From Cordia subcordata (Eukaryota; Streptophyta; Magnoliopsida; Boraginales; Cordiaceae): a stretch of 64,000 nt of DNA. The notes beneath the pieces are model-generated. The model was not told where the DNA came from and made no database searches. It saw nothing but the letters and a program-made list of their open reading frames with translations. A program made the position numbers and the translations under genes. Every line of letters starts with the position of its first letter. Position 1 is the stretch's first letter. The DNA is taken from assembly GCA_028554755.1 (NCBI GenBank), contig JAPTOF010000005.1, forward strand, positions 4,349,501 to 4,413,500, written 5' to 3'. Below are positions 1 through 11,157 of this stretch, one piece after another.

Positions 1-960
1 TCTTCATCCTATCCTTGTAGAGCTTGGCATTCTCATATGTCTCAAACCTAAGCTCTTCTAATTCCACTAGGTCTAACTTTGTCTTTTCACCCACTCTAGC
101 CAAATCAAAATTTAAGGCTTTCATGGCCCAATATGCTTTATGCTCCAACTCAATAAGCAAGTGGCAAGCCTTCCTATATACTAATCTATATAGAGACATG
201 CCAATAGGAGTCTAAACGCTATACAATAGGCCAACAATGCATCACTGAACCTAATTGACTAATCTTTTCTATCCGGCCTAACTGTCTTCTCTAGAATAGA
301 CTTAATCTCCCTATTGGACACTTCAACTTGTTCACTAGTCTGCGTGTGATAGGTTGTAGTAATCTTGTGTATGACTAAATATCTCCTAAGTAATGCCTCA
401 AGTGTCTTATGGTGAAAATGTTGACTACCGTCACTAATCCAGACTCTAGGGACTCTAAATCTACCAAAGATGTTCTTCCTAACGAACTTGACCACAACCT
501 TATGGTCATTAATGCATGTAGGAATCATCTCAACCCATTTGGATACGTAATCCACAGCCATAAGATGTACTAATACCCAAAAGAAAGTGGAAATAGATCC
601 ATGATGTCAATACCCTAAACATCAACCAACTCACAAGGAAGAATAGGGGATAAAGGGATCATGTTTCTCTTAGAAATAGACCCAGACTATTGACATCTAA
701 CACATCTTTGACAAAACTCTTAGACATCTCTAAAGAGTGTAGGCCAAAAGAATCCATTCTATAAGAACTTAGCTATTGTCTTCTTACTACTAAAGTGACT
801 ACTACAGCCTCTCTATGACTTATACTTGATATGCTCTCAAACTCACTCTCAAGAACACATTGGCAAATCACCTGATCTGCACAAACCTTAAAAAGATAAG
901 GGTCCTCCCAAAAGAAGTGTCTAGCCTATGCTAAGAACCTATCTTTCTCTTCTCCTACTG
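1..960 (-). pseudogene. Integrase region of element A (degenerate, incomplete)
   Basis: The longest open piece is 259-561. It carries [10 protein letters not shown], then ISDGSQHF, which supplies the second acidic residue of the DDE triad, and [15 protein letters not shown], which supplies the glutamate region. The C-terminal part, with [19 protein letters not shown], reads through 1-120 and leaves the window. The N-terminal H2C2 zinc-finger region lies around 650-960 but is broken. The enzyme would have inserted element cDNA into chromosomes. Stops around 560-900 and 215-260 make it a pseudogene. Confidence 0.85.
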
Positions 961-2420
961 GAAAACAATCGTCCTGTGGCAAGATAATTCACTATGTGTG
1001 CATACCATAATGTATGGTGAGAAAGTGAAAACAATTGCTCATCAGGATAGAAATCACGAAAGCAGATGGAATCACTAGGGAAATCATGCACAAGACGGGA
1101 TAAATGGGCAGTAATAGAATTTTCACTTCCTTTTTTTAATCTCTAATCTCTACATCAAACTCTTGAAGGAGAAGCATCTATGTAATCAATCTAGGCTTCA
1201 AATCAAGCTTGGCCAAGAGATAGCATAAAACGGGTTAATTAGAATAGACAATGACTTTTGAACAAAAGATGTAAAGACAAAACTTATCAAGTGCAAACAC
1301 TAGCTAGAAGCTCTTTCTTAGTGGTGGTTTAATTCTTCTGGGCATCATCTAGAGTCTTGCTAGCGTAGTAAATCACATTAGGCAACTTATCCTTACTTTG
1401 ACCTAACACTGTACCTATGGCAAAGTTGGATGCATCACATATGATCTCAAATAACAAGCTATAGTTAGGAGGCTAAATGATAGGACAAGAGGACAATAAG
1501 GACTTAAGTCTTTCAAAGGCTCTAACACATTCATCATCAAAGACAAAAGGGGCATTGTGTGCTAGAAGTCTACATAATGGACGAGCAATGTGACTAAAAT
1601 CTTTATTGTGTGCTAGAAGTCTACATAATGGACGAGCAATGTGACTAAAATCTTTAATGAATCTCCTATAGAAACTTGCATGGTCAAGGAAGGATATAAT
1701 GTCTGTAACACTCCTAGGAATGGGCAAACTTCTCAATAAGCTCAACCTTGGAAGGATCAGCCAAGATACCATTAGAAGACACTACATGATCCAAGACTAC
1801 ACCTCTATGAACCACGAAATGGGATTTCTCCCAATTAAGCATCAAATTCATCTCAACACATCAGTTTAACACTAAAGACAAGTGTCTAAGACACTCATCA
1901 AAGCTATCTCCAAAGACTAAGAAATCATCCATAAAAATCTCCATGTGCTTCTTAATCATGTCACTAAAGATGGCCACCATACGTCTCTGAAAAGTAGCAA
2001 GTACGTTGTAAAGAACAAATGGCATTCTTCTATAGGCAAATATGCCATAAAGACTGGTGAAAGTGGTTTTCTCCTAGTCCTTAGGAAACATGGAGATCTG
2101 ATTATACCTTGAATACCCATCTAGAAAGCAATAGCAGTTATGCTCAACTACTTTGTCTAAAATCTCATCAAGGAAGGGCAAAGGGAAATGATCTTTTCTA
2201 GTCCTAGAGTTGAGCTTCCTATAGTCAACGCAAACTCTCCAACCTGTAGGTGTGCAAGTAGAAATAAGCTCTCTTCTCTCATTCTTAACAATTATGATCC
2301 TCAATTTCTTAGGCACAACCTGGACTGGATTGACCTATTCACTATTATAGATCGGGTAAATGATTCTTGCATCTAACAACTTAATGACCTCTTTTCTAAC
2401 AACCTCAGATATATAGGGGG
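960..2420 (-). pseudogene. Reverse transcriptase and RNase H region of element A
   Basis: The minus strand shows the RT segments TGWRVCVDYRKLNSRTRKDH and YCFLDGYSRYNQI (2074-2316) and the catalytic box EIFMDDF near 1930-1950. The connection region follows at 1473-1772. RNase H starts with a DASNFAIG block near 1410-1440. Several in-frame stops occur, for example directly after FPKD at the 2074 end. A 51-bp tandem duplication lies in the connection (1554-1655). Confidence 0.85.
1554..1655 (-). repeat. In-frame 51-bp tandem duplication (2 copies)
   Basis: Bases 1554-1604 and 1605-1655 read the same over 51 bp. On the minus strand this duplicates 17 codons, DFSHIARPLCRLLAHNK, in the RT to RNase H connection. 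Element B has one copy of the equivalent stretch (DFSQIARSLSRLLAQD). Confidence 0.9.
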
Positions 2421-2499
2421 TCAGTCTTCTCTGCATCTCTTTAGAAGGTGTAACTCCATCCTCAAGATGTATTATATGCATACAAACTGTAGGATCTAT

Positions 2500-3560
2500 A
2501 CCTTTCAAATCTTTACTCTTTCACCTAATGGCCTTCCTATGGTCTCCAAAGACACCTAATAGACGCTCCTTATGCTCGTTAGACAAATTTGAAGCTATAA
2601 CAATAGGATGAGTCTTATTAGGTCCTAAGAATGCATACTTCAAATGATCAAGAAGGGGCTTGAGCTCTAAAGATGAGGTAGGCTCAACCAAGGAGGAATT
2701 AACCTTATTATTATCACGATTATCACTAGGAATAAGAATAGAATGAGTGACCTCAAATGACTGCTGAGGACTAAAATCATCAACTATGGAAGTAGAAGCT
2801 ACACATCTCCTCACAAAACAATTTGAGTCAAAGCTATCTAAGATATCCTCAAGCTCTCTTAACTTATCACTATCAGTCATAGCGTCCTTAATATGGTCCT
2901 CTATATATAAGTCTATCACATCAATCATGAAGTAATCTTCTTCATTCTCTCTACCTACACTCACTCTATTCACAGCCTTTGCAACTCTCACAGTAGACTT
3001 GAAATTCCAAAACTTAATTTCTAACAGCCTCAACTTATAATGAATGATTACATCGGCTGTGGCAAGGAAGGTTCGACCTAGAAGAACGGGTAGCATGCCT
3101 AGAGTCGTGACCAGAATCCATGCCTAAAACTATGAAGTCTACTGGGTACATGAACTTACCAACCTAAATCATCACATCCTCTATCATACCTCGTGGCCTA
3201 CGCCCAGATCTATTAGCTAACTGGAGGTATAACATGAGCGAGTGATAACTGACCTAGATATAGCTGCTGATAAATAAAGTAGGAAATGGGATTCACTCTA
3301 GACCCTAAGTCTAATATGCATGATCAATTTGGGTCTCTCTAATGCAACAAGGAATGGTGAAAGCTTTAGGATCACTAAGCTTAGGTGAAAGGCTCGATGT
3401 GCAAATACTGCTCACCTTCTCCATGAGTTTCACCTTCTTAGGCATGTTCGATACGTTACGCTTTCTAGTACAAAGGTCATTGAAAAACTTAGAGTAAGAT
3501 GGGATAGAAAGGACTGCATCAATTAATGAAAGATTCACCTTAAGATCTTTTAAGTACTTT
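2500..3560 (-). pseudogene. Aspartic protease region of element A
   Basis: Read on the minus strand, 3311-3538 has the segment before the protease (FNDLCTRKRN, SPKLSDPKAFTIPCCI), and 2521-3096 has PVLLGRTFLATADVIIHYK followed by an acidic linker. The same order occurs in elements B and C (LLGRPFLAT in C). The segment expected to hold the catalytic D-[ST]-G lies about 3200-3310 and is interrupted by stops. In the live element it would have cleaved the Gag-Pol polyprotein. Confidence 0.75.
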
Positions 3561-3599
3561 AAAATGTTAAAAACCCTAGTACCTTCACTAGGTGCTGGC

Positions 3600-4901
3600 T
3601 TATCTAAAATGGATAAGAATTGAACTCTAAGAGAAACATATATGGACTTAGGAGGCTCAATAGGCTACTTCCCCTCTCTATGTGGATGGGTACTACTCTT
3701 ACCTTTCTCTATAATAGGCTCCTCTGCCTCAATAGGACTCTCCCTAAACTCAACAAGGTGATCTCTAGGCTTAGAAGGATCCATTGGTGTAGGCTCTACA
3801 GATCACTTAACTCTTACCCTATTAACAACTATCCTACCACTTCTAAGGGTAGTGACGGCCTAGCCTGGGCCTGAGGAGGGTAAGTGGGGTAGAAAAGGAA
3901 TAGGATTGAGCTTTAAGATTAACCTCTGGCTGTGAAAGCAATCTTCCTGGATCCCTAGTGCTTAAATGATTGGCAAGGTGTCCTAATTGTGTATCTACCC
4001 TAGGTTGATTGTTCTCAAGCTACTACTACTGTCTCTAGGCTAATAACTTATTTTCCTTGGCTAATTTTCTATTCTCCTCTAACATATGTTACTGTGACGT
4101 ATACATCTAAAAGATAAGATCAAACTTGTCATCACTAGAGGACTAAGGAATATGTACATACTATGTGGGAAGTGCTGAGACAGATGATGCAAAAAGTGCC
4201 TAACACTGTAATGCACTAGGAAGTCTAGCCTAATTGACTTGGTAAAACCCTAGAGGATTAGCAAGATGAGGTCTTTGCTAGAATAGGGCTTGAGGCTGGA
4301 ATGACTCAAATTGGCCTTGACAGCAAGAAAACTTTGGATTTTTTCTCCAACCTATATTGTAAGTGTTCGAGTATGGATTGTACTCTCATAAGTACCCTTC
4401 TATATCACAAACTTGTTCTTGTATAAATTCTAGAAATTGAGAAACTAAAAGGCCAGCTACAGTCTCATATGTAGACTCCAACACAATGCACAAACCTCTA
4501 CAACTGGCTATACAGATGAAAAACCTAAAGGATTGGCTTTACGGCCCTGTGTTGATCCAAGACTCAAAGAAATGAATTGATCAAGCTTATGTGTCAAAGC
4601 TCTAACCTCGGCTAGAAGATGAAATAAAGTGTCTACCTCATGAACACCTTTCCTATAACTCTCTTACTAGACCTATCCATGGTGGTATTCTAGAAGGAGT
4701 CTTCAGCAATGGTCTCTAACCTTTCCCACGCATCACTAGGCTCAAGTCATAAAACCTATCCCTGAACATAGCATTCATTAACATCTTTTGTCGCTTGGTC
4801 AAATCTCTAAAGAAGTATTGAAGGAGATCGTGTGTGCCATATTTGTGGTGTGTCCCAAATAAGTTTACATACTTTGACCCATAATTAAAGTAGCATTCCA
4901 C
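3600..4901 (-). pseudogene. Gag region of element A (N-terminus deleted)
   Basis: The clearest piece is 4716-4901, with GTHDLLQYFFRDLTKRQ and NAMFRDRFYDL. It aligns with the middle of the Athila-type gag of elements B and C. The rest, towards 3600, is a low-complexity hinge with many stops. The frame ends at about 4901, where LTR-like sequence begins, so the N-terminal half of the capsid protein is missing. Confidence 0.7.
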
Positions 4902-5695
4902 TCTAAATAAACTAAGTAAACATCATATAATCAAGAACAAGAGAAAGATAAAGTAACTTCTCCATGATCTTGACGTTGTTCTTTACTAAGCTCTTCAAAA
5001 TCTCCTCCCAAACTTGCTTAGAAAACCCTAATCTAACTTTGACTTCATGGAATTAAAGTACGTGTATGTGGAAGTGAAGTTTCTGATAGTGGATCTACCT
5101 AGGGATTATGGGTTTCAAGGATGGCGATGAGAGATGCATAAAGACAGGGTTCAAAGATACATTAGATAGGTTTAAAATGGCCTTAGATAAGCTTTTCTTG
5201 CGGTCGACCAACCAGCTTAGAACTCAAGGGAGACCGACTTAAAAGCTTGCTCATTGTTTAGGCCCGTCATGGGAGGTGGTCAACCATCCCTTTATGGGAT
5301 AGGTGATCGATCCTTCAACTTTTATGCCTAAACTTTGCTCGATTTGTCCTCGGTCTTCTCTGCTTGTTTTGTACTTTTTCTGGGGGATTCTAAAGGCCTG
5401 CTTCCAAAGGCCTTTTTCTTCAATTCTTTATCTCTAAAACACCTCTAAACCTTGTTCCACATTCAAAGCATCATCAATTAAGCTCCCAACATTACTCTAA
5501 ATCTCACCTAAAAGCACAACAAACAAGCATTTAATTTAGCATTTTTCCTATAAACTCAACTATGAACATTTGTATCCTAATATGCACAAGTATGATACAT
5601 ATACCACACTAAAGCTATCTAATAAGCACAAAACACCTCAAACATGATAGAATAATGCATCAATAACCATACACAAACCAAGACACATTAATGTT
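4902..5695 (-). repeat. Partial Athila-type LTR (5' part) of element A
   Basis: Sequence around 5450-5695 matches, in the same minus orientation, the LTR end at 58500-58736; both share the 'aactatgaaca', 'ctaataagc' and 'aaaacacctcaaa' blocks in order. A perfect GGTCGACC palindrome sits at 5202-5209. Only the first ~800 bases of an LTR of ~1.9 kb remain. The right limit is set by comparison and is uncertain by about ten bases. Confidence 0.6.
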
Positions 5696-6303
5696 CACAT
5701 AACATATGAATAAAATGTAATACTGAATAAATTTTAATGCTAGCACTATCTCCAAACAACATGTAATTTTGTCCCATTTTCCTTTATTTGTACTTTTTAT
5801 GAATCATTCATCGAAATACCATATGCCATTACATTAGCATCTAAAGTACTATAATGCTAAGGACTCATTTGGGTTGGATTATAAGTGTATAGGCGTTAGA
5901 AATAATTTATGAGTAAAACCTGGTAGACTTGCAGAAGCTTATGCAAAAATTTTAAACAAAATGTGTTTTGCCTTAAAGAGAGTTTGGGGGAAGCAAAATA
6001 GAACAAACTCACATTTTAGTGTATGAGGGCATTTAGTATATAAATTTTTATTTTTAATTATTTATATTATTATTATTATTATCATCATCATCACCATCAT
6101 CATTATCATCATCTATTGGATTAGATTTAGAATTAAAATTTTTCAATAAGCTAAAATAAGGATATGATAGTGACTATAATTTAAATAGTTTAATAAGATA
6201 AAACATCATCAATCTAATAAGATTTTCTTTTCATTCAATAAGCAATATACTCCTTTAAGCTTTCAAAAAGCAATTCAAAATACAACCCGTTTAACTAGAA
6301 GTA
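5696..6303. other. AT-rich spacer with a compound microsatellite
   Basis: No gene seen. A run of TTA then TCA repeats lies at about 6062-6118. A TTTGGGTTGGATTATAAG stretch near 5868 may be the edge of an old DNA transposon, but no partner end was found. Confidence 0.6.
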
Positions 6304-6308
6304 CTAAG

Positions 6309-7583
6309 TGTTGACATTATGACTATGATATTGATTGTGTTTTGATGATAAAAACTAATGATAAAAACAGAATACTTGTTGAATATGTGATTATAATTTT
6401 ATGCTTGCGATGAATGATTATGATGTTGAACTTTCAGTTATGGATGAATGACATATGTAGACTAAGATATTTGATTGCTTTAAGAACTCAAGTGTGTTTT
6501 CGCTAATTCTAATGATTTGTTTAAGTACTTGAGCAATTATCCTAAGCCAATGTCTTGGACATAATCATCCTTTACCTCAAACGTGGAAGTTTGATGATAT
6601 CAAGTGGTGTGTTGACATAAGGATGGAAACAGAAGACATAAGGAGAACTTTCATAGTTAATTTTATTGTAAAGATGCCTTGGTCTTTGTCTTCTAATTTT
6701 CTCTCTCTTGTACACTTAAGATTGAGATATTATATGCCTAAAGCTTATTTTCTAAAATGCCTTTGTGATTTTCAAAGTGCTTTCACGATAACATTGGTTT
6801 AGACTTGTCTTTCAAGTGATAGGTCATGGTTTTTGTATAAAACAAAATCTTGAGTACTATTAGGCTTGCCTTGCGAGGTATCAGATGGGCATTTTTACCT
6901 TACCCGACAGTAAGGTTTCAAAATATCCATGTTTTACTCTTGTCGGGATGCCAAACATGATCTATCTCACCAGAGCTTGTCGGGGGGCACCTTGCTGATG
7001 TATCAATACGAAGGAAAGTCCACCCGGAAGCTTTAGTTTTCAAAAATTTTAACTAGCCGTTGAATGAATGAATTTTTACCTTATCTTTCTACAATGGTCA
7101 AACACTCTTATTTTGGTCAATAATCTTTGTGTCTAATAGCTATTTTTCAAAGGAGACATATAAATATCACTTATTTTTGTCTTTTGACAAGAACCAAAAA
7201 GTTGAGAGCTTCAAAGTTTGAAAAAGTAAAAAGAAAAAGAGAGCAATACAAGAAGAGCTTTTACATTTTTCAAGGCATTTATAGGTCTTGTATTGTACAC
7301 CAAATCTAATTTGTTCTTTACAATTTTCAATATCTTTATCTTGTATAAATTGAGTTTTGGGTAAATTAGCCTTGTGAGTTTGAAATTCAGAAAATATTGC
7401 AAGTGGGTTTTTTGATCTCGAGTCGAAATCAAGGTGTAGTGTGCTTTGATTTACTATTGTTGCATTTTTTTTATTCTTGAAATACGCTTTCGTTATCTAC
7501 TTAGCAATTGATTATCTCAAAGGTCACATTTCAATTTTTTCAAGCTCTATTCACCCCTCTCTAGAGCTAGCTAGCCACTCACA
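6309..7583 (+). repeat. 5' LTR of the Sire-like element
   Basis: 1275 bp, from TGTTGACATT to CCACTCACA. The last ~190 bases match 9763-10051 (shared 'gattatctcaaag' and 'ttttttcaagctctattcacc'). It ends two bases before the tRNA primer site. No convincing TATA box was pinned down. Confidence 0.82.
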
Positions 7584-7585
7584 AC

Positions 7586-7597
7586 TGGTATTGGAGC
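7586..7597 (+). promoter_or_regulatory. tRNA-iMet-type primer binding site
   Basis: TGGTATTGGAGC sits two bases after the LTR end. It differs from the usual plant Ty1/copia site TGGTATCAGAGC at two adjacent positions (CA to TG), as expected for an old copy. Confidence 0.85.
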
Positions 7598-7619
7598 TTG
7601 GTCTTACAATGTAGACTAA

Positions 7620-8616
7620 TTGTCTTGTAAGAGGTCTAATCATGACAAGCGGGTATATTCCCATTGGCAACGTCAAATGGACATTTACATCCAATTGGTT
7701 AACTATGAGTTTTGGACATCGGTTGAAGATGGTCCATACGTGCCTACAAAAGTCAATAATGATAAGACCACTATGCCAAAGAAGAAGAACGCATTGACTA
7801 ATGAAGATAGAATCAAAGCCACAAAGAACTCAAAGGTACTTAACATTATCCATTGTGCTTTAAATGAAACTGAATATAGTCAGTTTTGCAATTATGAGTC
7901 AGGTAAGAAAGTTTGGGATACGCTTGAGATGTCATATCAAGGTACTACCTAACTCAAAGACACTAAGATTGAGTTGTACAACCATGAGTGTGAGATTTTT
8001 AGGATGAAACTCGGTGAAACACTCAATGAGATGCATCAACGGTGTTAAAATCATCAATAACCTGAGTGATTTTAGACAAAAAAAATACCCAAATGATGAG
8101 TTGAATAGAAAGATACAACTTGCTTTGCCTAAAGTGTACAAGTCTACAATGACTTCCATTAGAGAGTCCAAGAACTTTTCTTCTATGATAGTTCATGAGC
8201 TAATTTGCAACTTGAAAACAAAGAAACTTGTGCTTAATCAAGAGAGGCTTAGAGATGAGGAAGAAAAGAAAATTAAGAAGTCTCTTGCATTCAAGACTAT
8301 TGAAGAAGATGATGGGGAGAGTGATGATGATATGGCTATGATAGCTAGAAACTTAAGAAAGTTCATGAGAGTGAGAAAGATGAAGAAAGGAGATTCTTGG
8401 AAGAAGAAGAAAGGAAATGAAAAGGTTGATGAAGAAATGATTTGCTTCAATTGCAAGAAGCTGAGACACTTCAAAGCCAAATGCCCCAAGTTTGTGAAGA
8501 AAGGAAAGAAAGTAATGCAAGCAACGTGGGATGAAGCTAATTCAAGTGATAAGACTAAAAATGATGGAGATCAAGAGCAATTAGCAAATTACGTTTGCTT
8601 CATGGCCAGAAAGTAA
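7620..8616 (+). pseudogene. Gag of the Sire-like element (frameshifted)
   Basis: The first part (7620-7952, continuing past a TAA to about 8043) contains EFWTSVEDGPY, KKVWDTLEMSYQGTT and ELYNHECEIFRMK, a UBN2-type capsid region. The frame then shifts: from 8044 the product continues as NNLSDFRQKKYPNDELNRKI in another frame. An acidic and lysine-rich linker leads to the zinc knuckle CFNCKKLRHFKAKC at about 8441-8482, which matches C-X2-C-X4-H-X4-C. This protein would package the element RNA. Confidence 0.85.
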
Positions 8617-8684
8617 GGTGAGCATTGATTTTCCTAGTTCATCTAGTCATAATAGTCCTTTAATTCCTTACGAAGATGAGATAA

Positions 8685-9224
8685 GTGAAGATGAATGACA
8701 TCATATTGCACTTGAACTTTGTGACAATCTTTCTAAAATGTTTGAGAAAAACAAAGAGTTTAAAAAGCAAATTAAAGGATCTTCAAAATGAAAATCATGA
8801 TTTGAAACTTGAAAATGAGAATATGAAAAATGAAGTTGATGTCTTTGTGAATGCCTTGGGAAAGGACTTGCTTTTGGAAGATGAAGTTTCATATTTTAGA
8901 AAAGAAAAAAAGGATTTGAAGAAGGTTGTTGAAAAATTTACAAAAGGAAAAGAAACAATTAATATGTTGCTTGATTTTCAAAAGACTTTTGGAAAAGAAG
9001 GTATTGGTTTTGACCCAGCTACATCCACAATTTTTCACAAAAACACTTTTATCAAAAGTTCTTCAAAGGGCAATGCATCTATATCTTATGTGAGACATGA
9101 TTTGAAATTTGTGAGCAAAAGTCATTCACATGTCATGTATACTTATTGTGAAAAAAGAGGTCATACCTCTACCAGATACATGGTGAAAAAGCTATGTGAA
9201 TTAGGAACACTTGTGTTGAAATGA
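8685..9224 (+). pseudogene. Gag C-terminal coiled-coil region of the Sire-like element
   Basis: A 179-residue open frame, shifted relative to the gag frame before it. It is rich in Leu, Lys and Glu (LKSKLKDLQNENHDLKLENE) and followed by KFTKGKETINMLLDFQKTF, a segment usual between the gag zinc knuckle and protease in Sire-type elements. A second, cysteine-poor motif (CEKRGHTSTRY) follows near the end. Structural Gag tail, no enzyme activity expected. Confidence 0.7.
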
Positions 9225-9329
9225 AAAAGGGCTAAATGTGCTATCAAAAGAACTAACCATCAAGGACCTTACAAAAGTTGGGAATGTAAACCCAATGATT
9301 GCTTTATTTGTAGGAAAATAAGTTTGGCA

Positions 9330-9762
9330 CTCAATGGACATTGGATAGTGGGTGTTCCAAGCATATGCCGGGACATTCGTCACTGTTCACTGATTTAAAG
9401 AACGTTAAAGGTGGTGAAGTAACGTTTGGAGATGCTTCAAAAGAAAAAGTACTTGGAAAAGGAAGCATTGGAATCAAAGGATCAGTCACATTCAAGGATG
9501 TGCTTTATGTAGAAGGTTTGAAATTTAATTTACTTTCTATTAGTCAATTATATGATAATGACTTTGATGTCATTTTCAAGTCTAATGCTTATTGTGTGAA
9601 GAAAAATGGAATTGGTGTGTTTGTTGCTAATCGTGTGAACAATGTGTATGTGTGTGATTTCTATGATTTTGTATGTCAAAATGTTCAATGCTTGTTCGTT
9701 GTTAATGATAACATGTGGCTTTGGCATAGACGTTTAGGACATACTAGTGGGCTTGTTGATTT
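9330..9762 (+). pseudogene. Protease and truncated integrase N-terminus of the Sire-like element
   Basis: The frame begins with LDSGCSKHMPG, the Ty1/copia protease active site (D-S-G). It continues through VTFGDASKEKVLGKG and LKFNLLSISQLYDNDFDV to MWLWHRRLGHTSG, the GAG-pre-integrase block. Shortly after HTSG the frame runs into LTR sequence (TTGATTTCAGG), so the rest of integrase and the whole RT are missing. The protease motif itself is intact. Confidence 0.88.
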
Positions 9763-10051
9763 CAGGTTGAAATCAAGATGTAGTTTTAGTTTTTGAGCTT
9801 AGCCAACTTTTGAAAAGCTCAATGTGTTGGTTGAGTTATTAAAATTCTTGAGTGGCATACTACGCGAATGGATGTAGGCTTGGTGGCCGAACCACTATAA
9901 ATCATTGTGTACTTTGATTTACTTTTGTTGCGCTTTTTGATTCTTGAAATATGCTTCCGCTATCTACTCAATGATTGATTATCTCAAAGATTGCATTTTA
10001 ATTTTTTCAAGCTCTATTCACCCCTCCTGTAAAACGAGTTTGCCACTCACA
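9763..10051 (+). repeat. 3' LTR remnant of the Sire-like element
   Basis: About 289 bases matching the 3' end of the 5' LTR, with an extra block (about 9797-9900) not obvious in the 5' copy. It ends in CACTCACA directly before the CTAAG target duplication. The first ~1 kb of the LTR is gone. Confidence 0.82.
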
Positions 10052-10125
10052 CTAAGTTTTTGCATGAATTTTATTCTCCTACTCAAATGCAATTCCATTA
10101 TCTTTTGAGTTTCACCACATGACTT

Positions 10126-10265
10126 ACCTGATCAAATTCAATGTTGTCCAACATGTAACCTTTTGCTTTGGCACTATTATATCCAACAACAAGATCAAAC
10201 TTCTCACTACCATGTATTAGTTCGGAGGCTTTTTTGAAAAAATCTTTCAGTATTTTTTGGACAAA
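10126..10265 (-). other. Short coding-like segment, probably copia gag tail remnant
   Basis: On the minus strand a ~45-codon open stretch reads KASELIHGSEKFDLVVGYNS then AKAKGYMLDNIEFDQ, followed by CAG|GTAAGT, which looks like a splice donor. The layout (KFxxGSExxDxxLG) resembles the end of Ty1/copia gag coiled-coil regions, as at 8930-9010. Upstream stops and frame loss argue against a live exon. A captured or relict host exon cannot be excluded. Confidence 0.3.
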
Positions 10266-10411
10266 TTACTAGATGTGGTATTTTGATTTTTCTTTTAGAA
10301 AAATTATTAATGCTGTATATCTTTTAAGAATTTAACGTGGCAAATGTTGAATAAATTTGCTGTCAAAATTTTCTAGATAAACCTAAATTTTTATTTTCTC
10401 ATTCATGACTA

Positions 10412-11157
10412 AGACCCAGTTTGGTTTTTTGTTTTGGAGAATCAAACTGATTGTAAAAGTCCATTTTGTGAAAAAAGAGGTGTTTGGTTTTTTATTTTAA
10501 AATTCAGTTTGAGCTTAAAGTCAAAGGAGTTTTAGACTTAAAGGAAGAAGTTAAAATTTTTAACTTCTTCATTTGTAGTGTACAGGAAGGAGTTTTAAAA
10601 ATTATTTTGACAAAAGTATCCTCATTATTTTTGTCATAATAATCTTTGAGTTATAATTATAATTAAAAATTAAATAAGATAATAAATTTAATAATTTTGA
10701 ATTTAATAAAAATAAAATAATAAAATATAATAATAAATAACCAAGTTAATTTAATTAATTAAAAAATGAATAAAAAGATAATAACATAAACAAATAATAA
10801 TTCAATTAAAAATAATAATTTAAATGTTTAATAATAAAATAATATCTTTTAGTTTTTAATTTAACAATGGTTTATTTATTCTTAATGTAATTTAATAAGT
10901 TTTCATTTATATCATGTAGAGCAAATACTAGTTTATCATTATAAGTTTTAAAATGTCCTTTTAGTAATTTAGGCAATTAACTGCTATTTTCAAATGTAAA
11001 ACCAAACATCATTTTATTTAATAAAAGTATGTTTCATATAAAAATATTCGAACGTATTTCTTTTTTGACCAAAAGTCATTTTGACCAAAAATCCATTTCT
11101 AAAAAGTTTTTTTTTACAAAACAATGTTTTCAAAATGAAAGCCAAACTAGCTCTATG
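10412..11157. mobile_element. MITE-like element with inverted ends
   Basis: The left end AGACCCAGTTTGGTTTTTT pairs with the right end ...AAAGCCAAACTAGCTCT (reverse complement AGAGCTAGTTTGGCTTT), with mismatches. The interior is very AT-rich and non-coding. The ends resemble the GTTTGG-type ends of non-autonomous hAT-like elements. No clear 8-bp target duplication was found, so limits are approximate. Confidence 0.45.

Larger units (their letters stand above)
1..5695 (-). mobile_element. Athila-like Ty3/gypsy retrotransposon A, decayed, cut by the window edge
   Basis: Read on the minus strand, the order is partial LTR, gag, protease, reverse transcriptase, RNase H, integrase, which is Ty3/gypsy order. 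The proteins match those of element B (44576-56756) along their length, and the RT and protease resemble the Athila lineage. Internal sequence joins an LTR-type sequence at about 4900 within gag, so the 5' LTR end, primer site and gag start are deleted. The integrase C-terminus continues past base 1, so the 3' end and 3' LTR lie outside the window. Stops and frameshifts interrupt every domain, so it cannot move on its own. Confidence 0.9.
6309..10051 (+). mobile_element. Sire-like Ty1/copia retrotransposon, internally deleted, with 5-bp TSD
   Basis: The element starts TGTTGACATT and ends CACTCACA, flanked by CTAAG at 6304-6308 and 10052-10056. The order is 5' LTR, primer site, gag with UBN2-type region and zinc knuckle, a lysine-rich coiled coil, protease, and the first part of integrase, which then joins the last ~290 bases of the 3' LTR. 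Most of integrase, all of RT-RNase H and about 1 kb of the 3' LTR are absent. The long LTR (1275 bp) and gag layout suggest the Sire/Maximus lineage; the lineage call is an inference. Confidence 0.88.
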
